Shown here one piece after another: positions 1-10,600 of a stretch of 64,000 nt of DNA. Source of the DNA: Trichobilharzia regenti. Taxonomy: Eukaryota > Platyhelminthes > Trematoda > Strigeidida > Schistosomatidae. Within the stretch, counting starts at the first letter, position 1. Each line of letters opens with the position of its first letter. The notes under the pieces are model-generated. The model ran no database searches. It saw only the letters and a program-made list of their open reading frames with translations, and was not told the origin of the DNA. The position numbers were made by a program, and so were the translations under genes. The stretch covers positions 37,995,804 through 38,059,803 of the forward strand of contig OX235262.1 of the NCBI GenBank assembly GCA_944472135.2, given 5' to 3'.

Positions 1-128
1 ATGCGTTCGGTTCTGTGCTAAAGTTTTCACCTGGTTTCAAGTCTGCCTACATGCTTTCATCTCTTCTTCACATGACCTCCTCCAAGTCACCCTTGGACGA
101 CCAACTCATCGCTTCCCTTTCGAGTTCC
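1..128 (-). pseudogene. RTE-clade LINE, 3' terminal fragment
   Basis: Read on the minus strand, this piece aligns by eye to the end of the intact RTE frame at 16140-16275, including the stretch encoding WRRSCEEEMKA and the segment after it. It is cut by the window start, and similarity stops near 128. It is a dead copy of the same LINE family, recognisable only by comparison with the intact element. Confidence 0.75.
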
Positions 129-681
129 ACCAATTGTTGATTTGGGCACAGTCATCAACCAATGTCATCAACGGATATTTGTCCTCACTCTCCAAAGGGT
201 GTGCTCCACTTGTCACGGCTACTCAACGGAGCTTCAGTCAATTTTATCCTATCCAGTAAACTTTGACTGATATCATTCTGTGATCAGACTTGAATCAGGG
301 TCAGTATCTTAGAGTCTAATCTAATTCTGAAAAAAGATAAAATTCAAGCATTTTTCATCCACTTAGCAAAAGGTTTCTGAATACCTTCCTATGTCATAGG
401 TGCCTTTAAGTGAAATACTCAAATTTTAGTAAATAACCAAATTTTATCTTAATAAATGTTACATAAAATAAAATAAAAATCCAAAAAAATTCTGATGAAT
501 AAATTATGACATGCATACACATGGTGATTGATGAACAAAAATTTGGTCTACTTTAAAAAATACTCGCATTATTTCAAAAGTAATTTGATGATTTTGATTA
601 TGATTCCATCAGATATTTTGCCCAGATTATTCTAGAATGCTCGTGACGCATTGTCTAGATATCTTGGAAAAAGAATTAAAT
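129..681. other. unassigned AT-rich sequence
   Basis: No gene, RNA or repeat recognised. The stretch 410-480 is almost pure A/T. It forms the left flank of the hammerhead array. Confidence 0.5.
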
Positions 682-755
682 AATTCAACTTTTGATTGCA
701 TGGAGGATTTGATCATGAGCTGACATCAGTTAGAGAACCACTGGAAAACCTGGGA

Positions 756-801
756 GTACTGGACAGCTGTTTCGTCCTAGTTTGGGACTCCTCAGCAGTA
801 C
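756..801 (-). ncRNA. Hammerhead ribozyme, array copy 1
   Basis: All core elements are present on the minus strand. Stem I is GTACTG (801-796) with CAGTAC (761-756). The core CTGAGGA (795-789) fits CUGANGA. Stem II is GTCC/GGAC (788-785 and 777-774) with a seven-base loop, followed by GAAA (773-770). Stem III is a very short closed helix over CAGCTG, followed by the GTC triplet (764-762). Predicted cleavage lies between 762 and 761. ACAGCTGT is self-complementary, so two ribozymes could share a longer stem III, as in other minimal schistosome hammerheads. Confidence 0.9.
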
Positions 802-802
802 G

Positions 803-874
803 CACCCACCGGGATTCGAACCCAGGACCTTCTGGTTACAAGGCGAGCTCGTAGACCATTGAGCCACTGGGACC
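803..874 (-). promoter_or_regulatory. tRNA-like pol III promoter (first array unit)
   Basis: The minus-strand segment has an A box (TGGCTCAATGG, fitting TRGYNNANNGG) and a perfect B box (GGTTCGAATCC) at tRNA spacing within about 72 nt. The T arm pairs, but the acceptor ends pair badly, so this is a tRNA-derived promoter and not a working tRNA. It repeats at 401-bp steps through the array. Confidence 0.8.
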
Positions 875-1156
875 CGATCCAATGGTCCTTGAATTCTAAC
901 TTCTGCCAGTTCACGACATAGCGCGACCACTTCGCAATGTCTTCTTCGATGAGTTACTGCCTCATCTTCAACCTGCTGTACCCTACTGGTCACGGCTTCC
1001 CACTAGAACCCCAGGTTAACTGCCTGAATAGGGCCAGTCACTAGTGAGCATCAGATGAATTTTTAAGTATTGGTTTGTTGTAGGGATTTTGTTTGATTGC
1101 ATGGAGGATTTGATCATGAGCTGACATCAGTTAGAGAACCACTGGAAAACCTGGGA

Positions 1157-1202
1157 GTACTGGACAGCTGTTTCGTCCTAGTTTGGGACTCCTCAGCAGT
1201 AC
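1157..1202 (-). ncRNA. Hammerhead ribozyme, array copy 2
   Basis: Identical to copy 1, displaced by 401 bp. Core, stems and GTC cleavage triplet are all intact. Confidence 0.9.
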
Positions 1203-1557
1203 GCACCCACCGGGATTCGAACCCAGGACCTTCTGGTTACAAGGCGAGCTCGTAGACCATTGAGCCACTGGGACCCGATCCAATGGTCCTTGAATTCTAA
1301 CTTCTGCCAGTTCACGACATAGCGCGACCACTTCGCAATGTCTTCTTCGATGAGTTACTGCCTCATCTTCAACCTGCTGTACCCTACTGGTCACGGCTTC
1401 CCACTAGAACCCCAGGTTAACTGCCTGAATAGGGCCAGTCACTAGTGAGCATCAGATGAATTTTTAAGTATTGGTTTGTTGTAGGGATTTTGTTTGATTG
1501 CATGGAGGATTTGATCATGAGCTGACATCAGTTAGAGAACCACTGGAAAACCTGGGA

Positions 1558-1603
1558 GTACTGGACAGCTGTTTCGTCCTAGTTTGGGACTCCTCAGCAG
1601 TAC
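1558..1603 (-). ncRNA. Hammerhead ribozyme, array copy 3
   Basis: Identical to copy 1, displaced by 802 bp. No change in the core. Confidence 0.9.
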
Positions 1604-1958
1604 GCACCCACCGGGATTCGAACCCAGGACCTTCTGGTTACAAGGCGAGCTCGTAGACCATTGAGCCACTGGGACCCGATCCAATGGTCCTTGAATTCTA
1701 ACTTCTGCCAGTTCACGACATAGCGCGACCACTTCGCAATGTCTTCTTCGATGAGTTACTGCCTCATCTTCAACCTGCTGTACCCTACTGGTCACGGCTT
1801 CCCACTAGAACCCCAGGTTAACTGCCTGAATAGGGCCAGTCACTAGTGAGCATCAGATGAATTTTTAAGTATTGGTTTGTTGTAGGGATTTTGTTTGATT
1901 GCATGGAGGATTTGATCATGAGCTGACATCAGTTAGAGAACCACTGGAAAACCTGGGA

Positions 1959-2004
1959 GTACTGGACAGCTGTTTCGTCCTAGTTTGGGACTCCTCAGCA
2001 GTAC
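1959..2004 (-). ncRNA. Hammerhead ribozyme, array copy 4
   Basis: Identical to copy 1, displaced by 1203 bp. No change in the core. Confidence 0.9.
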
Positions 2005-2359
2005 GCACCCACCGGGATTCGAACCCAGGACCTTCTGGTTACAAGGCGAGCTCGTAGACCATTGAGCCACTGGGACCCGATCCAATGGTCCTTGAATTCT
2101 AACTTCTGCCAGTTCACGACATAGCGCGACCACTTCGCAATGTCTTCTTCGATGAGTTACTGCCTCATCTTCAACCTGCTGTACCCTACTGGTCACGGCT
2201 TCCCACTAGAACCCCAGGTTAACTGCCTGAATAGGGCCAGTCACTAGTGAGCATCAGATGAATTTTTAAGTATTGGTTTGTTGTAGGGATTTTGTTTGAT
2301 TGCATGGAGGATTTGATCATGAGCTGACATCAGTTAGAGAACCACTGGAAAACCTGAGA

Positions 2360-2405
2360 GTACTGGACAGCTGTTTCGTCCTAGTTTGGGACTCCTCAGC
2401 AGTAC
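2360..2405 (-). ncRNA. Hammerhead ribozyme, array copy 5
   Basis: Core identical to copy 1. The one substitution separating this unit from the others (2357) lies just outside stem I, so the fold is not affected. Confidence 0.9.
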
Positions 2406-2760
2406 GCACCCACCGGGATTCGAACCCAGGACCTTCTGGTTACAAGGCGAGCTCGTAGACCATTGAGCCACTGGGACCCGATCCAATGGTCCTTGAATTC
2501 TAACTTCTGCCAGTTCACGACATAGCGCGACCACTTCGCAATGTCTTCTTCGATGAGTTACTGCCTCATCTTCAACCTGCTGTACCCTACTGGTCACGGC
2601 TTCCCACTAGAACCCCAGGTTAACTGCCTGAATAGGGCCAGTCACTAGTGAGCATCAGATGAATTTTTAAGTATTGGTTTGTTGTAGGGATTTTGTTTGA
2701 TTGCATGGAGGATTTGATCATGAGCTGACATCAGTTAGAGAACCACTGGAAAACCTGGGA

Positions 2761-2806
2761 GTACTGGACAGCTGTTTCGTCCTAGTTTGGGACTCCTCAG
2801 CAGTAC
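2761..2806 (-). ncRNA. Hammerhead ribozyme, array copy 6
   Basis: Identical to copy 1, displaced by 2005 bp. Last minus-strand copy before the inversion. Confidence 0.9.
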
Positions 2807-3243
2807 GCACCCACCGGGATTCGAACCCAGGACCTTCTGGTTACAAGGCGAGCTCGTAGACCATTGAGCCACTGGGACCCGATCCAATGGTCCTTGAATT
2901 CTAACTTCTGCCAGTTCACGACATAGCGCGACCACTTCGCAATGTCTTCTTCGATGAGTTACTGCCTCATCTTCAACCTGCTGTACCCTACTGGTCACGG
3001 CTTCCCACTAGAACCCCAGGTTAACTGCCTGAATAGGGCCAGTCACTAGTGAGCATCAGATGAATTTTTAAGTATTGGTTTGTTGTAGGGATTTTGTTTG
3101 ATTGCATGGAGGATTTGATCATGAGCTGACCAGTAGGGTACAGCAGGTTGAAGATGAGGCAGTAACTCATCGAAGAAGACATTGCGAAGTGGTCGCGCTA
3201 TGTCGTGAACTGGCAGAAGTTAGAATTCAAGGACCATTGGATC

Positions 3244-3317
3244 GGGTCCCAGTGGCTCAATGGTCTACGAGCTCGCCTTGTAACCAGAAGGTCCTGGGTT
3301 CGAATCCCGGTGGGTGC
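3244..3317 (+). promoter_or_regulatory. tRNA-like pol III promoter (inverted unit)
   Basis: Plus-strand equivalent of the tRNA-like segment. It begins GGGTCCC, with A box near 3252-3262 and B box at 3298-3308. It abuts the hammerhead, whose first stem starts at 3318, so any pol III transcript begun here would contain the ribozyme. Confidence 0.8.
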
Positions 3318-3363
3318 GTACTGCTGAGGAGTCCCAAACTAGGACGAAACAGCTGTCCAGTAC
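3318..3363 (+). ncRNA. Hammerhead ribozyme, inverted unit
   Basis: Same ribozyme on the plus strand: GTACTG 3318-3323, CTGAGGA 3324-3330, stem II 3331-3334 with 3342-3345, GAAA 3346-3349, GTC 3355-3357, CAGTAC 3358-3363. Predicted cut is between 3357 and 3358. Transcription through the junction from either side would give RNA with opposed ribozymes able to pair with each other. Confidence 0.9.
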
Positions 3364-3471
3364 TCCCAGGTTTTCCAGTGGTTCTCTAACTGATGTCAGC
3401 TCATGATCAAATCCTCCATGCAATCAAACAAAATCCCTACAACAAACCAATACTTAAAAATTCAACTTTTG

Positions 3472-4097
3472 TTATAGTCATTAACAGAAGATTGTTTTAA
3501 ACAACAAACAAACTATAAACACAACGAAGTTAAGAAATGAAGAGAAATGGTGAGAAGGTTTTAAACTGTCTTTACAGTGGTGTATAGGATATGAGATTAT
3601 TCTACGTAATCTATATACTTACATATATATATATATATATATATATGTACTAAGGGATAATACTAGATACCGGGATTATACTCAAATATTTTATGATATC
3701 TCTCCTATCATATGCATCACTAGTATGTTGTTTAAGTCACTGAGATTACAGTCGCTATTTAAATAGATGGGAAAATAATATGCACAATGACAAAAAATTA
3801 TTAATAATCTTGTTTGTGGTCTGGAAAAAAGTCTCCTTCTTTTCTTGCTTGGCAAAACTTCGTAGACGATTAAATTTTTATGCTTCATAAATTCGGACAG
3901 AGAATTTTTTGTATTCACTTAGACTCACTTATTTATTGCTGTAAATAATAATTTTGTAAATGTATACCTACTGATGGTAGATATAGTCAAATAGGTGCAG
4001 TTTTGTCTCACAAAGAATTTAATTGCGTCACACCACACATATTGGATGGTAAAATATTTTTCCTCTCGGTTTCAAAACGTTTATACGTCAAGGGATG
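3472..4097. other. unassigned sequence with (AT)n run
   Basis: Right flank of the array. An (AT)n microsatellite sits at about 3622-3646. A 75-codon open frame on the minus strand at 3691-3918 has no recognisable domain. Confidence 0.5.
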
Positions 4098-4157
4098 ATG
4101 TGCGAGGGAGTGGATATCATGTCTTCTGACGACTAGCATATCCACTCCCTCGCACAT
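4098..4157. repeat. Perfect 20-bp inverted repeat (hairpin)
   Basis: Arms ATGTGCGAGGGAGTGGATAT (4098-4117) and its exact complement (4138-4157) enclose a 20-base loop. The arms are GC-richer than the surroundings. The hairpin lies just upstream of a PLE coding tail and may belong to that element. Confidence 0.85.
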
Positions 4158-4170
4158 ATCACTACATAAA

Positions 4171-4458
4171 GACAACCATGGGCATCAATTCGACTGGGAC
4201 AACGTTGAAATAATAGACAGAGGAAACAACAAGAATGCTAGAGAATTTTTAGAAGCTTGGCATTCCAGTGAATCATCAATCAATAGACACATCGAGATAG
4301 AGAAAATGTATCAACCGATAGGGAAGAAACCTCACACACAAGGGGTCAAATTTCAAGTCAAAGAAACAATCAGTTCTAATACAAGTAACCTAGAAAGTGT
4401 GAAAACACACAAAAACAATCAATCACGTCCAAGGTCACCCATCAGGAGAAATGATTAA
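4171..4458 (+). pseudogene. Penelope-like element, C-terminal fragment
   Basis: The plus-strand frame reads DNHGHQFDWDNVEIIDRGNN, continues through AREFLEAWHSSESSINRHIEI, and stops at 4456-4458. This pattern (H..FDW..V.I.D, then a FLEAWHS/INRH segment) is typical of the region after the GIY-YIG nuclease in Penelope-type retroelement proteins. No RT or YIG motif is found directly upstream, so this is a tail fragment only. It is about 96 codons and open from at least 4162. The family call rests on recalled motif resemblance. Confidence 0.6.
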
Positions 4459-5995
4459 TAAACTCGTGGAGAAATCTCAAAGCTAACTTCAGGAAATTGA
4501 AGTATGCGCTGAAGATATCGCCTAGTAAGGCGATGAAAGCTTCGCGAATTAACTATCCAGCTCAGAGAACACAATCACATCAAAATCATTGACTTGAGCT
4601 ACAAATCTTCTGTATCATATCTACAAAATTTGATTCATTACTGAATCATGTATTTTTCAGGTTGTTATCTGAGGAAACCAAGCCTCTTGATATTTGTTAT
4701 TTTTCAGTGTCTGAGTATTCTATGCACAAACTTTCAGGTATAAAACACAGCATTTAATGCATGAAACTCTGTACTACTATTAATATAGGCGGCCTGCTTA
4801 AAACTTTGGCTACCAAAAACTTCCATCTCTCTCTGTTGTATATATTTACTCTCATTTGCTTTGTTTTAATCGATTAAGATATGACCTCTTATGCTATTAT
4901 CTACTATTTTGTGTATTTAAAATGTTAACAAGTTTCTAGTTCTCAAGTTCCTACTAAACTTGAGGGGAATGGTCTGATTGTGGGTGACAACGTGTTCCAA
5001 TCCATGAGAAAACTGTTCTTCAGTTATATCCTCGGGTCTCAAAATGTACTTCTGACTGAACATTTAACAATTGGCTTTTAACTAGATATCGTGGATTTCT
5101 TCAAGAAGACAAATCAGACATATTATAATGGAACGGTTTGTGTCTCAGATGAAAAACCATTGTCTAACAGGATATACAACTGCCAATAAATATTTTGCTT
5201 GCACGAAGGGAAAATCTCATGCAATAAACTCCTCCGAAAATTGTGTAAATTTTATGAGTACTGTCCAGAATAAACATGTTATTATGAAGAAACGAAATTA
5301 GTTGAGACGAGGAGCTGTACACCATTTATATCAACCAGATCCAAGTGGTTTAAACACGGATAACCATTTTGCTTGATTTGAGATTAAGCTTATCAGCAGT
5401 GTACTCGGTTTGACTCAGATTAAATCACCTGATTTCTCGCTAGTTGTCAACATTTATGAAACCAATTAGAGCACACACTGTAATTTTCAAAGGTAAGTGT
5501 AGAGAAAGATAACCTCCAGGTGTGTATACTGAAAATGAATTTGGAAGTTCCCGGTTTAGAAATAAGCTGTTGTTGACGAACACTTAACAGTTTGCTTATT
5601 CGAACTGGTCTCCACTGATGGATGACAAAAAGGCTTTCATTGCTCACTCGTGACCTGGCTGGTAGAAGATTCGAGAAATACGATCATCAGTATTTCTGTA
5701 TATTATATTGACTTTTATTTACCTTTTTTGGCACTGATTAACCACTATATGTATGTTTCATTATCGTTTGAAGAATAAATAATCTTGTTGCTAAACTGAT
5801 TTCTGTTGTTTCGAGTCACTTACAGTGCACGGTTTCCTGTATATTAAGCCTAATCTTCTGAAAACAGCGATAAGTCCAGCATCTCAACGATCTGAATATT
5901 GGAAAGCTGTTTGATAGTTATACTTGATGTATACTGAAGTCTTTCAGTATTTAATGAAGCATCTTTGATGCTTCCACTCCTGATACCACCTCTGT
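4459..5995. other. unassigned intergenic or repeat-derived sequence
   Basis: No recognisable domain, RNA or named repeat. Small open frames (for example 5447-5647, minus) look random. Confidence 0.4.
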
Positions 5996-6227
5996 GCGTC
6001 GGTGGCACAGAGGTTAGGACGCCCGCCAACCATGCACATGGTCCCGGGTTCGATCCCTGCCCGACAAACTTCTTCTACCTTATTAAGCCAGTAATAAAGC
6101 TGGTGAAGAGGAAAGGTTGGGCATGAGGCCAGCAACCCCATCCTGTAAAAATTAACACTGCTACAGAAACTTCAAGCTTCTAGCTTGGAGCCTATGTTCC
6201 ACTGGGAACGTGAAGGAATAAAAAAAT
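5996..6227 (+). mobile_element. SINE family B (tRNA head + RTE-derived body)
   Basis: The head starts GCGTCGGTGGCACAG and contains an A box (TGGCACAGAGG) and a B box (GGTTCGATCCC). The body has two parts. One (about 6115-6170, 'gaggccagcaacccc...ctacagaaacttc') matches the RTE 5' region at 13290-13338. The other (6186-6220, '...cctatgttccac...gaac') matches the RTE 3' end near 16285-16308. An A-rich tail follows. Confidence 0.85.
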
Positions 6228-7237
6228 CTATTATGCATGTGAGCCATTTACCAACTACATGGAAGACTCTTTTGCGAATTTAAGTTATACGTAGTGAATG
6301 TAAGGCCTAGAAATGCAGGAAACTTGTGAAAATTTTCAATTTGTCTTACTGTCAAGCTTATCGTAGCAAAAGAGAGTGTGAACACCACCTCCGTCATCTT
6401 TAACCAAAAGAAACTATTTGATTTTTACTTTGTACAAATATTGTAAGTTAGTATGTAAATATTCTGAATTATTTCTAGACAGTACTAAATTCGAAATAAA
6501 CTTTATTCAAAAGAAATCATTTAACTATTTTAGCTTAAAAGATGATGTTACATTAGGTGATAGTGAATTCAAAACAGGTTAGAGAAAATCGTGTTTTTGG
6601 ATTACTTGTTCACAATTAATTCTACATAACACTATCAACAGATGTTTCATTAACATGGATGTTTTTAGTCGGAAACAATACCAAAATGATAGAGAAAACA
6701 GCTTTCGCATCCATCTTAAAATAACTATTGTGTCCAACAATAAAAAACTGGGTATAAGAAATCTTCACACAAATCTTAGTAACAAAATCTTTTCAAATCT
6801 TAGGAAAATACATCATAATTTGTCTTATATGAAAACTTTTATAATAAGGAATGGCATATATCTGGTGTATTTTCAATACATATCATTCTCCATTCCACGT
6901 TTTTTTTGTTTTCAAACTCCCTGTTTCAGATATTTTAACTAGGTATTTTCATGACAAAGAAATCAAATTTTGATAAAGAGGAATCTTATTAAATATCTTA
7001 TTTCTCGATTTATCTAACTGGGAAAAGTGTTATCCTGTTTGAAGAGGTACAGTAATATATCATTATCATTGCTATTGACATTCGACGAATGTCTGTGTAA
7101 CATTAGGTAAAGGATACAATCCATCTGAAGTTAAGACAAGTTTATGAGAGATTGTCAGTTAATAGTTCTCAAAGTAGTCAGTCTTACCTTTAATATGTGG
7201 TCACATATTTTTTCCGAATCCACTCTGTGTGCTGTAA
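6228..7237. other. unassigned AT-rich sequence
   Basis: Nothing recognised. A 95-codon open frame at 6655-6942 (+) is low-complexity and has no motif I know. Confidence 0.4.
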
Positions 7238-7239
7238 TG

Positions 7240-7433
7240 TTTATTCTTTTTATTTTTGATTATAGCTTGATTCCACACCGTATTTTTGGTACAAGTATGG
7301 AATTTTCAGCATATGTTATCGGTAGCTTACATTTTGCCAGCCGACCACAGATATCAGGTGTGTGTCGGCAGAGGATCGAACCCCAGACCATGTGCATTAT
7401 AGACAAGAGTCCTAACCGTTTCGCCACAACTAC
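7240..7433 (-). mobile_element. SINE family C, minus copy
   Basis: Read on the minus strand, a decayed tRNA-like head (B box GGTTCGATCC) is followed by the family C body: a 'gatatc' region, a segment reading about 'attccatacttgtacc', then 'ggaatcaagctataatca' and an A-rich end. The body differs from family B although the head is the same type. Confidence 0.8.
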
Positions 7434-8702
7434 ATATTCATGTCCTCGAAATACGCTAAAAGCTGTAGGCAGCGATTAAATACCGACGACGTATCAAAGG
7501 GAACAAGTGAAAACTTTGCAAATTCTGTTATTAGTGCAAATAAGATTCTAAAGTAGGCGAACAAAATCAGCGCTCCTACAGGGCTCATTGCATAACAAAA
7601 GGTATCGAGACCAGTGTTTAATTACACAAAAGTAAATTATTCACTAGGCATACATAAAATAGGTACATGAATTAGTTTTTAAAACCTTTGTTCAGAGTTA
7701 ATAGAGGAGCACAACAATATATGCAAACAAACAAAAGATGGCCCAATTTCCTGAAAATCAAAAATGGCTTTCTCTCCAAAACTGTCTTCATAATTTGCAC
7801 TTAATTCGCTAATTCTTTCTCATGGTATTTTGTTTAAGCCAGCTTCGATGTATCTTCGTTTTTACCGATAAGGTAATCACTACAGTTTTCCAGTTATTCT
7901 ATGCTTAGTGTTTCTTTAACACTGTATCTCACAATCCCATCTTGAAATATATTTGACTCCCGGCTTAACTTTTCAAATGGCTAATTTGATTTAAGCCTTT
8001 TGACTTGTATTGTTGAAGAGTCTTAAGAAGATGACTTTTGAAAATCCGATATGCTTTTCTCAGTTATATTTAACCCAAGATTCTTTGTATTTTTAATGTA
8101 ACTTACCAGACAAATACATTCACATGTGCGCGATGTTTGTCATTTGGGACAAAAATGACTTAGGCATCTTGTTTAATACTACCTGGTGAAATACTTAACA
8201 AAATAATATACACAATGTTTAACCCATTTCACATCCGACCATTGAAATTTTCCGTCATTTTAAATCCTGAAGATAAATAAATTCAGACGATAAAATGAAA
8301 TTTAAATTAGATTTATTTATACACGATATTTTTTCAGACAGAATAAATCGCAAGAATAAATACAAAGTATAAAAAGTTAATCTGACTGTATACTGATAAA
8401 ATTTTATCTTTGTTTAAAATATCTCCTGAAATTCTATCAAGAAAAACAACGACTGGAAATGAGATACACGCTCATCAGTGATAAGACTTGTCAAAACTCT
8501 TTGATTAAGGCATTAAAATGTCTCATTTATTTCCTGCTTTTAATACTTTTATTCTAAGTATCCATTCATCATTTAGAAGTAACATTTGTTTTGAAGATTA
8601 TTCCTTGTAAATGCACATAACTTTGAAAGCCAAAAGAAAAAATATTAGCTCTTTATCCCTGGTGAGATGAAACTGATCGCAGAGTACTAAATTATTCTAA
8701 CT
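7434..8702. other. unassigned AT-rich sequence
   Basis: No gene or named repeat recognised. Confidence 0.4.
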
Positions 8703-8822
8703 ACCTCTAGTGGAACATATATAGCTCAAGCGGCGCTTCTCCATCGCACTTCGTTCTCTGTTATTATTTCTAACCGGCTGCACAACCTCTTATAATCTTT
8801 CGTCTCCTCTTCATATGATTTT
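8703..8822 (-). pseudogene. RTE-clade LINE, decayed 3' end
   Basis: The minus strand carries a diverged version of the last 120 bases of the intact RTE: '...gaagaggagac' at the inner side and 'atatgttccactagag' at the end. It is heavily mutated. Confidence 0.6.
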
Positions 8823-9508
8823 TTCAGTGTCACCTGTAAAGGAGAAGTTATTTGGAAAAGCCTTTCTGAACGATCTATATACAAATCTGGATATTTCAAC
8901 TAACTTTGTAACTATTTTCCTCTTTTCTTCTAGACTATATATGATTGTTCTAACTTTTGCATATCAGCTGTTGGCCTAATCCCTACTATTTTTCTTTGTT
9001 CTTGTTAAATCCCTAATTTAAATTCTTCTCTTCGCGGTTGTGTGATGATATTGATAACATGTTTTCTTGTTTGAATAAAGTCAAGGTTCGCCATGAGGAC
9101 TTTAAACTTGGACTGTCTGGTTGAAACATTTAGTGCATGATTCTTTCTGACCGAATTTTTATCCCAGCTTGTGGGAAATATTCTTCTCAAATCTAAGGTA
9201 CCTCTTCGGCTGATTCTGGTGAACTATTTTTGTTCCACAGTACTCTTGACCCGCAAAATTGCCTAGTAACATTGTTGAAGTTATTTTACTTTTTGATATG
9301 TTATGACTGCTGAACAGTGCCATAGATTTTGTCGTAAATAACTGTGATTTCGTTGCCTTCAGGATGTTTGGGGGTTGCATTACACAAAGTTTTGTTAGCT
9401 ATACAGTAAAATACAACTATTGGTTTCCTGCCTCCGGACCATAACACACAGGTTTCTGTAGCTACACATCTGTTGCTTCCTATTCAAGTTCTACTCAGAG
9501 ATCTTACT
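8823..9508. other. unassigned; separates two RTE scraps
   Basis: Two minus-strand RTE fragments on either side would be adjacent in an intact copy, so this roughly 690-bp segment may be an insertion. Its content is not recognised. Confidence 0.35.
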
Positions 9509-9565
9509 TGTGACGTCACTTTAAAGTACGTCCAATCCATCCCCAGCTCCTCCTGAGTATTTCAC
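9509..9565 (-). pseudogene. RTE-clade LINE, short fragment
   Basis: The minus strand resembles the RTE segment at 16078-16128 (encoding RWIGHTLRKPSSDIT) with several changes. It is probably part of the same dead copy as 8703-8822. Confidence 0.5.
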
Positions 9566-10435
9566 AGAATAAAGGTTCTTGACTGTTTGTTGATGACAAA
9601 GGTGACTATATTTATCGAAATGTGAAGGTTAGTGTAAAGCTAGAGTAACGCTTACGCTTTTAGGGAATTAAACTCTTCTGTTTAAATGCTGTACAGCTTT
9701 TCTTAACAAACTGCTATCAGCGGCATAATAGCTGAAAACCAGGATGCATTTAAAAGTTGGACTACGGCGTAAACAAAATGTACGAAGTGACATATCGCTG
9801 AAAACAGAATCGCAGAGTCACGAATTCAACAGTTCGCCAGAATTTGACGAAATTAACTGGATCTCAGAATCTCAAAATTTGTTTTCTAGAGTTTACTCAT
9901 GGAATACCTATCCCACTGCTGGATACTGACTCTCTCACTGATAAAAATTTCCAAACTAGAACAAAATACATGCGTATGGCTTCTTTGGCCCTTTTATTTC
10001 GTGAAGAACGTATCTCTCAAATAAATTAAACTGATCATAAGAAGGAGGCTATGGTAGCATTTAAATTCAAAATTAACAATAAAACATTTTAACATTGTCA
10101 GATAAAAATCTATCTCCTAAAACTTCAGAAAGACCACATGTAACTACCGTCCCAATGAAAGATACCAACATGAGATTATCTTGGATTGCCAGCACTCCTC
10201 ATTCTCTACCATAGCAATCCGTACAATGAATGTAGTGTTTCATTTCTGTGCAAAAATATTATATTTCAGTTTTCAATGAGACTGCTCACAATTGCTATAA
10301 TTGTCAATGCTGATGTGGCTTCTTCCTTTATTGATTAATCCTCAGACCAAAAACTGCACAAATCCAATCAACTGGATAAAATTTAGTGATGACCTTACAC
10401 GATTAGTAAGTTTTTCTATTTCATGATATTAGATG
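9566..10435. other. unassigned sequence
   Basis: Nothing recognised. Two overlapping short open frames near 9744-10029 (+) lack known motifs. Confidence 0.4.
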
Positions 10436-10600
10436 GTTGGAGACAATCTGCAGGAAGCCAAGTACCTAGGCTTCGTGCTAGTTGGTACTTATCAGCAAGG
10501 CATATCTGCAACCTCGAAGGAACTTATGTCCTTTCTGATATTTGAACCCCCACCACTCAGTAAGAGCCGCAGTCAAACACGTTACTACTGAGCTATTCAA
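10436..10600 (-). repeat. SINE-like repeat D, minus copy
   Basis: The minus strand shares the block '...gacataagttccttcgaggttgcagatatgcc' and the block after it with the copies at 10600 and 39650. A tRNA-like part ('actgagtggt', 'gggttcaaat') precedes it. It is positioned head-to-head with the next copy. Confidence 0.6.

Larger units (their letters stand above)
692..3128 (-). repeat. 401-bp tandem array, six family A units
   Basis: The unit junction is the 'ggattttgtttgattgcatg' region, recurring at 401-bp steps (about 1090, 1491, 1892, 2293, 2694 and 3095). The seventh start runs only to 3128 before orientation flips. In sense (minus) order a unit has about 180 bp of leader, a tRNA-like segment with A and B boxes, the hammerhead, and a 3' part ending in T/A-rich sequence. 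An 87-codon open frame recurs in every unit, but it reads through the tRNA-like part and the ribozyme and is not a credible protein. Confidence 0.95.
3129..3461 (+). repeat. Inverted family A unit closing the array
   Basis: This is the same sequence as the minus units but in plus orientation, starting abruptly at 'cagtagggtacagc'. It lacks the roughly 110-bp upstream leader and runs through the tRNA-like segment, ribozyme and 3' part to the right-hand TSD. The flip at 3128/3129 is a clean head-to-head junction without spacer. Confidence 0.9.
682..3471. mobile_element. Composite hammerhead-SINE (family A) array with TSD
   Basis: Six head-to-tail minus-strand units with a period of exactly 401 bp are followed at about 3129 by one inverted plus-strand unit lacking its upstream part. 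The composite is bracketed by the same 13 bases (AATTCAACTTTTG) at 682-694 and 3459-3471. These read as one TSD, though the right copy overlaps unit sequence by about six bases. The six units differ by one substitution that I can see (position 2357), so the array is very young or homogenised. Each unit contains a tRNA-like promoter followed by a hammerhead ribozyme. Known parallels are the schistosome Sm-alpha SINEs and metazoan retrozymes. Insertion as one unit is inferred from the TSD. Expansion after insertion, or an assembly effect, remains possible. Confidence 0.85.

Noticed and set aside
803..874. Functional tRNA gene
   Set aside because: A and B boxes are good, but the acceptor strands pair poorly and the anticodon arm has no clean seven-base loop; it is a SINE promoter.
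730..2998. Identical 87-codon open frames recurring every 401 bp, and the 95-codon frame at 3102-3389
   Set aside because: They read through the tRNA-like promoter and ribozyme, have no known domain, and simply follow from tandem repetition.
682..3471. CRISPR array or ordinary satellite
   Set aside because: Units are 401 bp without spacers, carry pol III and ribozyme motifs, and sit between TSD copies; eukaryotic context.
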